Shown piece by piece: positions 23,583-31,316 of a stretch of 40,430 nucleotides of DNA. How positions within the stretch are numbered: the stretch's first letter is position 1; every line of letters starts with the position of its first letter. This DNA comes from Candidatus Gottesmanbacteria bacterium RIFOXYB1_FULL_47_11. Lineage in GTDB: Bacteria; Patescibacteriota; Microgenomatia; UBA10105; UBA927. Where the stretch lies: positions 1 through 40,430 of the forward strand of contig MFKE01000020.1 of the NCBI GenBank assembly GCA_001779455.1, in the 5' to 3' direction. The position numbers and the translations under genes are program-made. The notes beneath the pieces are model-generated. The model was given only the letters and a program-made list of their open reading frames with translations, had not been told where the DNA came from and did not search any database.

Positions 23583-24260
23583 AACCACTCTAGTTTCCAT
23601 AAGCCAAACGTAAGCCTTGTGTGCCGCTTTGTGCAGGGTTTCAACCTGATCTGGGATACTTTGCCCTCTCAACATACTGGTAGGCACAAGAATTGTAAAC
23701 CCGTCAACTTTATCCTGCAGGTAGATACTTTCATATTTCGACTGCAGCTTCTCCTTAAGTTGCTCGAGGTACGCTGCCTTTTTGAGCCTGTAACCCCTTT
23801 GCACAACGTGAAACATCATCATCGGAGCGCTCGTATCCCCGGATTGAATGAGAAATGGCAGATGGATTTCTTTTGCGTATACCTCCAGCTCGTTGATAAA
23901 GGCTTTTACGTCTTGGTTGCCAGCGTGGAATAACCGATCGGAATAAAGTAAGGAAAACGGATAGTACCGGGTCACAAATCCCCAGAACCAATCATGGATT
24001 GTTTGTATGACTTCAAAAAGCACAATACGCCACCCTCTATCCCAACTCTCCCGTTTCTTTTCGTCTGTTCCGGGAGCGTACGCGAAGTGACACAAAAAGA
24101 GTATGAGAGATTTAGGAAGGATGAGAATATACGCTAAGACAACAATGAGTATGCTCAACACCACAAGCCCAAGTGAAATATGCAGCCAGTCAAGAACATT
24201 TACCAATAGAAAGAAAGCAAGTATCCCGGCGAGTATTTTCCATTGTGTTTTGGTGCTCAT
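23544..24260 (-). CDS. membrane protein of unknown function
   Basis: A 238-residue protein. Two N-terminal helices (about 8-55) are followed by a soluble region of about 170 residues, including QLKEKLQSKYESIYLQDKVDGFTILVPTSML. The last 13 residues (about RVVLKIFTKKFFLCG) are antisense to the end of the ABC-3C ATPase gene and look like read-through. The original C-terminus may therefore have been changed when the ABC region inserted. It starts 2 bases after the stop of the gene upstream. Confidence 0.72.
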   Translation of the reverse strand: MSTKTQWKILAGILAFFLLVNVLDWLHISLGLVVLSILIVVLAYILILPKSLILFLCHFAYAPGTDEKKRESWDRGWRIVLFEVIQTIHDWFWGFVTRYYPFSLLYSDRLFHAGNQDVKAFINELEVYAKEIHLPFLIQSGDTSAPMMMFHVVQRGYRLKKAAYLEQLKEKLQSKYESIYLQDKVDGFTILVPTSMLRGQSIPDQVETLHKAAHKAYVWLMETRVVLKIFTKKFFLCG

Positions 24261-24262
24261 AT

Positions 24263-24520
24263 TTACTGGTCAAATCCCCCGGAATCTTCAGCTGTACTAC
24301 CAAACTCCTCGTACCCCCGATCCATACAAGTATCGTACAGATCCGTGTTATTGGGCTGCTGGTCTGTAATAACGCTACATACTCTTTTTAAATGATCGTC
24401 GAGTTCCTTTTCCTTTCTCTGGTTATATAATATGAACTCTCTATTTGCCAACAAAAGCCCGCCAACAACCACAAGTATCCAAAATATAACTCTTGCGCTG
24501 TCTGTTAATTTGTTTCTCAT
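24263..24520 (-). CDS. small single-pass membrane protein
   Basis: An 85-residue protein. One helix (VIFWILVVVGGLLLANREFILY) is followed by a charged segment with two cysteines (KRVCSVITD...DTCMDRG) that could bridge outside. It sits between two other envelope genes in the same direction, with tight spacing to the next gene. No family is recognised. Confidence 0.65.
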   Translation of the reverse strand: MRNKLTDSARVIFWILVVVGGLLLANREFILYNQRKEKELDDHLKRVCSVITDQQPNNTDLYDTCMDRGYEEFGSTAEDSGGFDQ

Positions 24521-24559
24521 TTTTCCTCCTCTGCTAGTTTTACAAACTATGCAAAAACC

Positions 24560-25471
24560 TCATCTTTTTCCAAAAATGAACACAGCAAATAAGCCAGCAA
24601 CTCCACCGCAACCGTTTTGCCATTTTCTATCTTCAAGTGACTCTTTGTGTCCCGTTTGAGATCTTGCCCATCCCCATTCAACAATATGGACGCCCAATTG
24701 GTTTTGTACCCCGCCGTATAGTATTTCTCCCATGGCGTCAAAGTCTGTTTGATTTCGCGCATACTTTTCAAACCCAGCATGACTATCAAGCGACCCATAC
24801 GACAACTGCTCATTGGCTCTATTTTGTGCGATGCTACACAATAGGTCATTCTTCTCAAGCGTTCCTATCCCATGAGCTTTTCTGTATTCATTGACTGCAA
24901 CAAAAAGTTCTTCTGATGTAGACATTCGCGAGTCTGCGGGGTGTGCACAGGCTGTAGTTTTATCATCCAAAACCTCACAGCTCCAGTCCACCGCCTTTTG
25001 AGTATTCTGTATAATTTTTTTTGCTTGAATTGTTGTAACAACGGGGACAATAGGCGAAGCGCCTATATTTTCTGTCAGAGATGCTCCTGCACTAGCATCA
25101 CTAGATACTGGTGTAGAAATTATTGGCGTAGAAGATCGGTTTGCCAGTTTTTGGTAATCGTACACGAGCACAGATATGCATCCAAGTACCAATATCACTA
25201 TGAATGAAATAATAAACTTCTTGGAAAATAAAAACTGTATTATTCTTCTACCAAATAATTTAATGACGGTTGCTGCGAGAAATAAAAATGAGAATACTCC
25301 AATAATGACCGATGCCAACATAACCAGCGATTGACTATCTGTATAAAACCCATTGCTGGGAGCTCGAAACAAAAATGAGGCACCGAAAAACGAGATGATT
25401 GAGCATGCCCATATTAACCCAGACAGCAGAAATAATTTGTGCAAATATACTCTGTTCTTATTGGTTTTCAT
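24560..25471 (-). CDS. CAP-domain membrane protein
   Basis: A 303-residue protein. Three to four helices in the first 110 residues are followed by a Ser/Thr/Pro-rich linker and a C-terminal CAP (SCP/PR-1) domain (about 175-300). The domain has EELFVAVNEYRKAHGIGTLEKNDLLCSIAQNRANEQ, then DSHAGF, GEILYGG and HIVEWGWARSQTGHKESLED. Histidines of the CAP tetrad are seen in DSHAGF and TGHKESL. CAP proteins of bacteria act outside the cell and most have unknown roles. Its upstream leader contains the structured RNA at 25520-25615. Confidence 0.85.
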   Translation of the reverse strand: MKTNKNRVYLHKLFLLSGLIWACSIISFFGASFLFRAPSNGFYTDSQSLVMLASVIIGVFSFLFLAATVIKLFGRRIIQFLFSKKFIISFIVILVLGCISVLVYDYQKLANRSSTPIISTPVSSDASAGASLTENIGASPIVPVVTTIQAKKIIQNTQKAVDWSCEVLDDKTTACAHPADSRMSTSEELFVAVNEYRKAHGIGTLEKNDLLCSIAQNRANEQLSYGSLDSHAGFEKYARNQTDFDAMGEILYGGVQNQLGVHIVEWGWARSQTGHKESLEDRKWQNGCGGVAGLFAVFIFGKR

Positions 25472-25519
25472 GATTCTAAATGATGCTAATCGACTCTAAT
25501 TGAGCTAGTTAAACCACAC

Positions 25520-25615
25520 AAAAAAGCCCTTCGCCAGCGATGACTTGCGCCACCTACCATCCTTTCGGACGATAACCTACTAGGTGCTCTGACGAAGAGC
25601 TTACTTCCTAGTAGG
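25520..25615 (-). ncRNA. unassigned structured leader or small RNA
   Basis: Minus-strand RNA with two mutually exclusive foldings. The first is a 14-bp stem (AAGCTCTTCGTCAG with CTGGCGAAGGGCTT, with G-U pairs) enclosing a rod with a GAAA tip and followed at once by six U's, an intrinsic terminator. The second is a perfect 9-bp pair CCTACTAGG/CCTAGTAGG that uses part of the same bases. An extended -10 (TGCTAAAAT) lies upstream at 25669-25677. It may be an attenuator or riboswitch of the CAP gene, or a stand-alone small RNA. It was not matched to any known class by eye. Confidence 0.55.
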
Positions 25616-25709
25616 TTTTGTATGCCATGCCAACTATTACTAATCGGTTTAGGCAACTAACTGACTTGATTTTAGCATAATAACGTCAAAAATAATCCAA
25701 AGGAGTAAA

Positions 25710-26420
25710 ATGTATTCAGATCATATGAAAAATATAAAATCTTTCCCCGACAGCGATCCTGCATTCAACCAATTCATTAAACTCTATAGAGATACTGAAT
25801 TCCAATCATTCTGTGATCAAGCAAAAGCTGAGCTGTTTGAAGGCAGTGTCATGGTACGAAACCGAAGAATTCTGCTCAATTCATCAATCGCGTTGTGCAA
25901 AAGAAAAATTAGAGAGTTTATTTACAACAAACAGCTTCCAAATACATGGATAGAACCGATATACAGCATAATTAGCGGTAGGCGGGCCAATCTCCCTCCG
26001 GATAACGGAATTTCTATCAAAGTTGGAGGAACCGACATTGCCTCAGAAGGAGACAATATTATATTGATCCGCAAACCAAATGGAATGCTAATGGACACAG
26101 ACACCTCATTGTCGATTGTCGTATCAACAAAAATGAGCACAGATTATTTGGTAAAGTTTATCCAAGAAAACAGTGAACAAATTCAATATTATTTGAAAAT
26201 ACTTGAGTTACCGAAGCACCAGCATATGCCATGGAAAAAAACCATACTAGCGCTTGAAATTATTTACATGAAGGATGAAGAAAATCTTACCTTTGACCAG
26301 ATTGCAGACAAACTCACAAAGAAAGAGGACATTACCATGGAAGAAGCGGATTATTTAGCGACGACTGAAAATATAAAAACGCTGTATTACCGCTACAAAA
26401 AGCTGCTTCAGTCACCATAG
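25710..26420 (+). CDS. hypothetical protein of recombinase cassette
   Basis: A 236-residue protein that I do not recognise. Visible are an N-terminal helical region with VMVRNRRILLNSSIALCKRKIREF, a middle beta-rich region, and a C-terminal segment LTFDQIADKLTKKEDITMEEADYLATTENIKTLYYRYKKLL that could be a winged-helix or sigma-like DNA-binding part. A clear ribosome site AAAGGAG precedes the ATG. It is the first gene of a four-gene plus-strand run ending in a serine recombinase, and could regulate it. Confidence 0.7.
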   Translation: MYSDHMKNIKSFPDSDPAFNQFIKLYRDTEFQSFCDQAKAELFEGSVMVRNRRILLNSSIALCKRKIREFIYNKQLPNTWIEPIYSIISGRRANLPPDNGISIKVGGTDIASEGDNIILIRKPNGMLMDTDTSLSIVVSTKMSTDYLVKFIQENSEQIQYYLKILELPKHQHMPWKKTILALEIIYMKDEENLTFDQIADKLTKKEDITMEEADYLATTENIKTLYYRYKKLLQSP

Positions 26421-26485
26421 TTTCAGAAATACCCCCCTAAAAAGAAACTGATCTTCCCATTCCTGTCGCCTACCATGCGAGTTAT

Positions 26486-26728
26486 ATGGACAACGACATA
26501 GAATATGAAACCAAAGATTTCTTCTTGAGCGCGTGCATTCTGGCTACCGGGGCAAAAATTACCAAGGTTATCCGGCAAGAAGATAAAACCTGCGTTTTCG
26601 TTTTTAATATCACGCCGGATAGCGCAAAAGAAATAATCAGAAAACACTGGAACAACGAACTCCTACTCCCCACCCGTTCACTCATTGACGCAATCCATGA
26701 ACTCAAAAGCCGCATTTACGAGTCATAA
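26486..26728 (+). CDS. DUF5659-like small protein
   Basis: An 80-residue protein (MDNDIEYETKDFFLSACILATGAKITKVIRQEDKTCVFVFNITPDSAKEIIRKHWNNELLLPTRSLIDAIHELKSRIYES). The pattern matches the small DUF5659-type proteins that recur next to serine recombinases in Patescibacteria. It may help recombination, for example as a directionality or accessory factor, which is inference. It lies 2 bases before the next small gene. Confidence 0.7.
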   Translation: MDNDIEYETKDFFLSACILATGAKITKVIRQEDKTCVFVFNITPDSAKEIIRKHWNNELLLPTRSLIDAIHELKSRIYES

Positions 26729-26730
26729 CT

Positions 26731-26883
26731 ATGTCAATCGAACGGAAAATCACCATAAAACGTGCAAGAGAAATCCTCGGAGACAAGAGTGATAATCTTT
26801 CGGATAAGCAAATAGCTATTGTCTTGAATTCGTTATATGCTTTGTCAGAAAGGATCACGCAAGCCGTGACCAAAACAATATGA
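26731..26883 (+). CDS. small helical protein coupled to recombinase
   Basis: A 50-residue protein (MSIERKITIKRAREILGDK...ALSERITQAVTKTI) with a short HTH-like helical pattern. Its TGA overlaps the recombinase ATG (ATGA), so translation is coupled. The tight placement supports a real gene. The function is unknown; recombination directionality factors are often of this size and location. Confidence 0.6.
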   Translation: MSIERKITIKRAREILGDKSDNLSDKQIAIVLNSLYALSERITQAVTKTI

Positions 26884-28487
26884 AGGCTCTTATATACTGT
26901 CGCGTCAGCTCGGAACGTCAGGTAACTGAAGGAAGCGGTTTGACCAGCCAAGAGCAACGCTGCCGTCAATACGCGGAAAATAAACAATACAACGTCTCAA
27001 AAGTCTTTGCGGATGAAGGAGTTTCTGGGGGCCTATTCGACAGGCCGGCAATGCTCCAGCTCATTGATTATTTGGATACCCATGCATATGAACAATTCGT
27101 CATCATATTTGATGACCTAGCTCGTTTTGCTCGCGATCTTCAGGTGCATCTGAAACTCAAAACTGAACTCGTGTCTAGAGGAGCGACACTAGAGAGTCCT
27201 AATTTTAAATTTGAGGATTCTCCGGAAGGTGAGTTTATAGAAAACGTGCTCGCCTCAAAAGCACAGCTGGACAGACACCAAAACAAACGACAGGTCATCC
27301 AAAAAATGAAAGCGCGTGCGGAATCCGGTTTCTGGCCCTTCTGTCTCCCGCCGGGTCTCAAAAACCATAGGGATCCCTTACGCGGAAAAGTCTCCTCACC
27401 CGATGAACCGATCGCTTCAATTTTTAAGTCAGCTATTGAAGGATACCGCGATCGGATTCTACTTACGCAGCTCGACGTGGTAGATTATATTCAAGAACAA
27501 TATAAGTTAAAAGGAATAAGCCGCGCCATATCGCTTCATGGAGTACAAAGACTACTCACGGAAATTTTGTATACCGGTTACATCGAATATCCGCACTGGG
27601 GCATAACAAGAAGAAAAGGAGCTCACCAAGGATTCATTACGATTGAGACACACGATGAAGTTTTGAAAATTCTAAATGACCGTACAAAACCAAAAGTGAG
27701 ACGAGACACAAATCCGGAATTCCCGCTAAGAGGCCTCATTTTATGCCAAGACTGCAAAAAACCAATGACAGCGAGCTTTAATACGAGCCGCAACGGACAA
27801 CGATATCCGAATTATTTTTGCAAAACCAACGGTTGCCCTTTACAAAACAAGATTATCCATCGAAAAGATCTTGAAGACAAATTTGTAGCAATTTTACACA
27901 CAGCGAAACTGGATAAGTCCACAAAAAATCTGGCTATTGAAGTGCTTACCGACGTCTGGAGCCAACAACAGGCACAGATGATAGATGCTCAAACCGCTCA
28001 TGAGCGCGTAAAGCGGGAATTATTGGGTGAAATCGATTCTGTAACCACACGTATTAAAAAGACTAAAAATGAATCGCTAGTCCCAGTCTATGAAGAAGAA
28101 CTCATTAAACTTCAAAAACAAAAAGAAGACTTGAACACTCAACACATCCCATCAAACTTCACTCAAGAACAGTTTGGAACCGCTACGAGGAAAGTAATCG
28201 ACACACTGGAAAATCCAGTCGGGATGTGGCAAACCGAAGATCTGAACGACAGACTGACCGTATTCTTCATGCATTTTGACCAAAAATTGGTCTATGACAG
28301 AGAATTGGGATTTGGAACCGCAACTTTAGGGCAGTCTGTCAGCATAATTCGCTCTTTGGGGAGCGAAAAAATATCTAGTGTGGAGACGGAGAGTAATGAG
28401 CTCTCGTCCAGAACGATATCCCTTAACATATCTACAGGCGTAGTCAATCAATATTGTCATCTTTTTTGTGGCCGGTTGACAGGCTAA
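26880..28487 (+). CDS. large serine recombinase reading into tmRNA gene
   Basis: A 535-residue integrase. The catalytic serine lies in YCRVSSERQ (Ser10), with DDLARFARDLQ and the rest of the resolvase domain to about 150. A recombinase domain follows (about 160-280). A zinc ribbon has CQDCKKPM...YFCKTNGC (about 290-330), and a coiled coil covers about 360-425. Similarity to typical relatives seems to stop near GFGTATLGQSVSIIRSL (about base 28350). The last 45 or so residues are unusual, and from base 28381 they are antisense to the tmRNA gene. The gene probably crosses the att junction of an element integrated at ssrA. Confidence 0.9.
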   Translation: MKALIYCRVSSERQVTEGSGLTSQEQRCRQYAENKQYNVSKVFADEGVSGGLFDRPAMLQLIDYLDTHAYEQFVIIFDDLARFARDLQVHLKLKTELVSRGATLESPNFKFEDSPEGEFIENVLASKAQLDRHQNKRQVIQKMKARAESGFWPFCLPPGLKNHRDPLRGKVSSPDEPIASIFKSAIEGYRDRILLTQLDVVDYIQEQYKLKGISRAISLHGVQRLLTEILYTGYIEYPHWGITRRKGAHQGFITIETHDEVLKILNDRTKPKVRRDTNPEFPLRGLILCQDCKKPMTASFNTSRNGQRYPNYFCKTNGCPLQNKIIHRKDLEDKFVAILHTAKLDKSTKNLAIEVLTDVWSQQQAQMIDAQTAHERVKRELLGEIDSVTTRIKKTKNESLVPVYEEELIKLQKQKEDLNTQHIPSNFTQEQFGTATRKVIDTLENPVGMWQTEDLNDRLTVFFMHFDQKLVYDRELGFGTATLGQSVSIIRSLGSEKISSVETESNELSSRTISLNISTGVVNQYCHLFCGRLTG

Positions 28488-28757
28488 AAAAGATCAAGAT
28501 GTATTGGGCTTCATCAGAGTGGAACATCAAACCACGCTAACTGCACCTTGGCTTTGTTTACACCGTAAGAACGTCACCAAAGAAACATTCAAACGATGGC
28601 CTTAGGCGTAAAGAACAGCGAACTGTCTCTTCGCGAAATAGGCTGCTTGGGCTTGTTCAGCGTCAGCATTTAGTTTTTGAACCGTGTTTTGCGACTCCTG
28701 TTCAAAGTCGGCCTGCAATGTCAAAGAACTTCGGACTGTCGAATCTTGTACGTCCCC
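28381..28757 (-). ncRNA. ssrA: transfer-messenger RNA (tmRNA)
   Basis: A 377-nt gene. The 5' acceptor strand GGGGACG (28751-28757) pairs with CGTCTCC (28382-28388, one G-U). The 5' end continues with the typical GATTCGACAG. P2 is supported by GACAT-GCAGGC (28711-28722) pairing with GCCTGT/ATGTT (28425-28439). PK1 is an H-type pseudoknot (CGACT/AGTCG and TTGAAC/GTTCAA, 28676-28710). The tag frame starts with GCT (28665-28667) and ends with TAA (28602-28604). The T-stem GAGAG/CTCTC is intact but its loop CTCATTA is not canonical. CCA is not encoded. Confidence 0.85.
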
Positions 28758-28758
28758 A

Positions 28759-29202
28759 TTATTTCACTTTCCCCCGAAATTCCCGCTCAAGTTCAATTTT
28801 CTGATCTTCCTTCCGCTTTGCTTCACGCTTCTCATACTGTTTTTTGCCGCGCGCAAGGCCGATTTCCAGCTTCACCAGAGGGCCTCTAGTATACCAGGAA
28901 AGCGGTACCAGGGTCAAATTAGCGCCATCAATTTTACTTTTGAGGCGGATAAGCTCGGATTTATGAAGCAGCAGCTTCCGTGTACGCTTGGGGTCATACC
29001 CATCCGGCCGTGCGTAGATATACGGGAATATCTGCGCGTTCACCAGATACGCCTCTGAGCCTATAATCCGCACAAACGCACCGGTCAGCTGCGCGTGACC
29101 GCCTTTCACGGATTTGACCTCGGCGCCCGTAAGGCTCACTCCCGCCTCAATGCGCTCGATAATCTCATATTCAAAGGTGGCTTTTTTGTTGAAAATCTTC
29201 AT
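28759..29202 (-). CDS. smpB: SsrA-binding protein SmpB
   Basis: A 147-residue protein with the SmpB pattern: KKATFEYEIIERIEAGVSLTGAEVKSVKGG, then GSEAYLVNAQIFPY, KRTRKLLLHKSEL and a basic C-terminal tail (KREAKRKEDQKIELEREFRGK). It binds tmRNA and rescues stalled ribosomes. The stop lies one base before the 5' end of tmRNA, and its start overlaps the stop of the upstream gene (ATGA), so smpB and ssrA are transcribed together. Confidence 0.96.
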   Translation of the reverse strand: MKIFNKKATFEYEIIERIEAGVSLTGAEVKSVKGGHAQLTGAFVRIIGSEAYLVNAQIFPYIYARPDGYDPKRTRKLLLHKSELIRLKSKIDGANLTLVPLSWYTRGPLVKLEIGLARGKKQYEKREAKRKEDQKIELEREFRGKVK

Positions 29203-31064
29203 TTAAGCGTTATAGCGTAGAGTTTGCCATCTGACAAGAGGAATATTTTTTTGAGCTCTTCGGAAACTACTAATTCAATAGGAACAATATCCGTCCAGGT
29301 GTACTGCGCCAGATACGTACCGTCTTTTTCAAGTACCACAATGCGCTTATTGTCGCTGTCCAGGATATATAAATTTTTCACCTCGTCACTGGTGTATACC
29401 AAGAGTGTACTACCAAAGGCCGGCTCGACTCCCTTGGGAACAAACGTGTCCTCTCTCCCCTGAGTAAACTTAAGTATCTTGCCTGTTTTGGTACCCACCC
29501 AGACTGACCCGTCGATTGCCATATTGGTGGCAGTGGAAAAATCGGGAAGCGTATCGGGATTGAGATACTCGCGCATGGTGGTAAACCCCCATTGTGCACC
29601 GGCAGATTGAGTGGCTGTCTGACTGTCCGTTACGACATATTTCCAAATTCTCCCTTTCTGGGTATCCAAGAGATATTGATTGCCTCCGTAGGCAACCAGT
29701 GACGCGATGTCTCCCCACTCCGGATTTTTCGGAATCACCGCCTGAACGGTTTTGTTATCAGTGCGCCGCGCCTGATGAATACCGGCGCCAACCAACACAT
29801 ATATGTTGTCCCCATGAATACTTGTAGAAGAAAGTCCCGCATAGGAGGGGCCGCCGCCGACAATCGTCGATTTTTTACTGGTCACATCAAGGGCTATCAC
29901 GGTTGTCGTTGTGGGATCGACAATCGCAATCGTTTTGTCCTCAAATCCAATGTGAGAAATAGTCCCGCCTTTTTTTACCAGGCCCGCATCAAAAAACAAT
30001 TCCGGCTTTATGGAATAAATCTGCATCGCGCCGGTTAAATTGTCGGTAATCAGACGGTATACCTCGGCAATTTCACGTCCTTGAACGGACTTCGGCGGTA
30101 TTGACGCTACATATGGATCCAATAGTGTTTTTGCCTGCACAAGCCGTTCCCTCCCCTTCACCGGGTTAAGGCTCATGAGCGCCATCCCTTCATCCAGTGC
30201 GTGGCGCGCATCAGACAGCGCGGCTGATGCGGACTGATTTTTCACCTGAAATCCCTGTTTGGCTATCCCCAGAATGACCGAAATTCCGAAGAGTGTGATA
30301 AGGACGATTGCCAGGAGGGCTGTTGTTTTTTTCGGGTGAGCCCGGAGGCGCTGAACATCGCGTTTCAATACCGAAACCGAGAGATGATGCCTGATGTTGG
30401 CAATACGGCGCGGATGAAAATACCGCAAGAGCGACTTCCCCTCATGCATTGCTTTCACAAACATTGGTTTACCCAGCTTCTCACCAATTGGTTCACCGTC
30501 AAGATCACCGGCATCATCCTGAAATTGCATCACGATGGCCGCGCTTCCCTCCCCTGAGGGTCTTTCGTGCAAAAGGAGCGTTAACCGTTCGGCAACTTCA
30601 GCGGGCGTGAGATGGTCAAATATAGTCGCGGCATCTTCCTGCGTCAGCGTATGGGAAAATTCAGCAGAAGCCAAAATAATGGAATCTCCCGGCTTAATCT
30701 CTCCGGAAATTGATCCCGAATTATGGAGAAGCCGGGAAAATTCGTGTCCGCGCCTGATGTATACATCGCCGCCGCCATGCAAAACAATATAGACCACGGG
30801 TCCGACCGGCACACACAAAATCACGGTTTGTACGCCTTGGTTGGCAACATCCTTAACAATTTGCTTTAGAGCTTCAAGACTTGTGGGCGCATCTGCGAGT
30901 TTCTGCCCGAGTGTGCTCAACAGATGGATGCCCGCAGCACGGGCACCGCCGTCATCATATGCAATTTCTACCACGCCGTATGCATTTGGCTGAATTAACA
31001 CCTGACCCCAATGTGTCTCATTCGTCGGTCCCACGACAGAACCAACGATCGGTTTGCCTGCCAT
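29199..31064 (-). CDS. PPM-phosphatase-like domain protein with membrane helix and outside beta-propeller-like region
   Basis: A 621-residue protein. The N-terminal region (1-200) resembles a PP2C/PPM-like fold (VVEIAYDDGGARAAGIHLL, YIRRGHEFSRLLHNSG, IKPGDSIILASAEFS, AAIVMQF), but the usual DGxGGH and other metal-binding aspartates are not obvious, so it may be inactive. One transmembrane helix lies near residue 250 (ALLAIVLITLFGISVILGI). The rest looks like propeller repeats with G-x-x-W/Y motifs. It may sense an envelope state and signal inward. Its TGA overlaps the smpB start. Confidence 0.72.
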   Translation of the reverse strand: MAGKPIVGSVVGPTNETHWGQVLIQPNAYGVVEIAYDDGGARAAGIHLLSTLGQKLADAPTSLEALKQIVKDVANQGVQTVILCVPVGPVVYIVLHGGGDVYIRRGHEFSRLLHNSGSISGEIKPGDSIILASAEFSHTLTQEDAATIFDHLTPAEVAERLTLLLHERPSGEGSAAIVMQFQDDAGDLDGEPIGEKLGKPMFVKAMHEGKSLLRYFHPRRIANIRHHLSVSVLKRDVQRLRAHPKKTTALLAIVLITLFGISVILGIAKQGFQVKNQSASAALSDARHALDEGMALMSLNPVKGRERLVQAKTLLDPYVASIPPKSVQGREIAEVYRLITDNLTGAMQIYSIKPELFFDAGLVKKGGTISHIGFEDKTIAIVDPTTTTVIALDVTSKKSTIVGGGPSYAGLSSTSIHGDNIYVLVGAGIHQARRTDNKTVQAVIPKNPEWGDIASLVAYGGNQYLLDTQKGRIWKYVVTDSQTATQSAGAQWGFTTMREYLNPDTLPDFSTATNMAIDGSVWVGTKTGKILKFTQGREDTFVPKGVEPAFGSTLLVYTSDEVKNLYILDSDNKRIVVLEKDGTYLAQYTWTDIVPIELVVSEELKKIFLLSDGKLYAITLK

Positions 31065-31097
31065 ACTATTATCTTAGCATGCGGGGTAAACAGAGGG

Positions 31098-31316
31098 TTA
31101 GAGAAGAATGAGGGCAAACAGAAAGAGAACACACGCAAGAATGAGGTGAACGATCACAAGCATCCGGAGCATCGGCTCAAACGATTCCTCCAACACTCCT
31201 GCCATAAGCTGTTCCTGCCGGACCAGCACCCCGGCAAATGCACCATATAAAGCAATGCCTATAAGAAAAAAAACTTTCAGAATGACCAATACATACCCTG
31301 ATATTTCCGGCATCAT
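31098..31316 (-). CDS. small two-helix membrane protein
   Basis: A 72-residue protein with two hydrophobic helices (VLVILKVFFLIGIALYGAFAGVLV and MLVIVHLILACVLFLFALILL) joined by a short QEQLMAGVLEESFEPMLR linker. It overlaps the upstream PH-like gene by 4 nt (31313-31316) and precedes the PPM-like gene, so all belong to one envelope operon. The function is unknown. Confidence 0.72.
   Translation of the reverse strand: MMPEISGYVLVILKVFFLIGIALYGAFAGVLVRQEQLMAGVLEESFEPMLRMLVIVHLILACVLFLFALILL

Noticed and set aside
25520..25620. SRP RNA, 5S rRNA or hammerhead ribozyme at the structured region
   Set aside because: The conserved SRP loop, the 5S loop C motif and the hammerhead core (CUGANGA with a following GAAA) are not present in the needed order.
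28677..29058. Plus-strand frames over smpB and tmRNA
   Set aside because: They are antisense to clear genes and show no recognisable protein.
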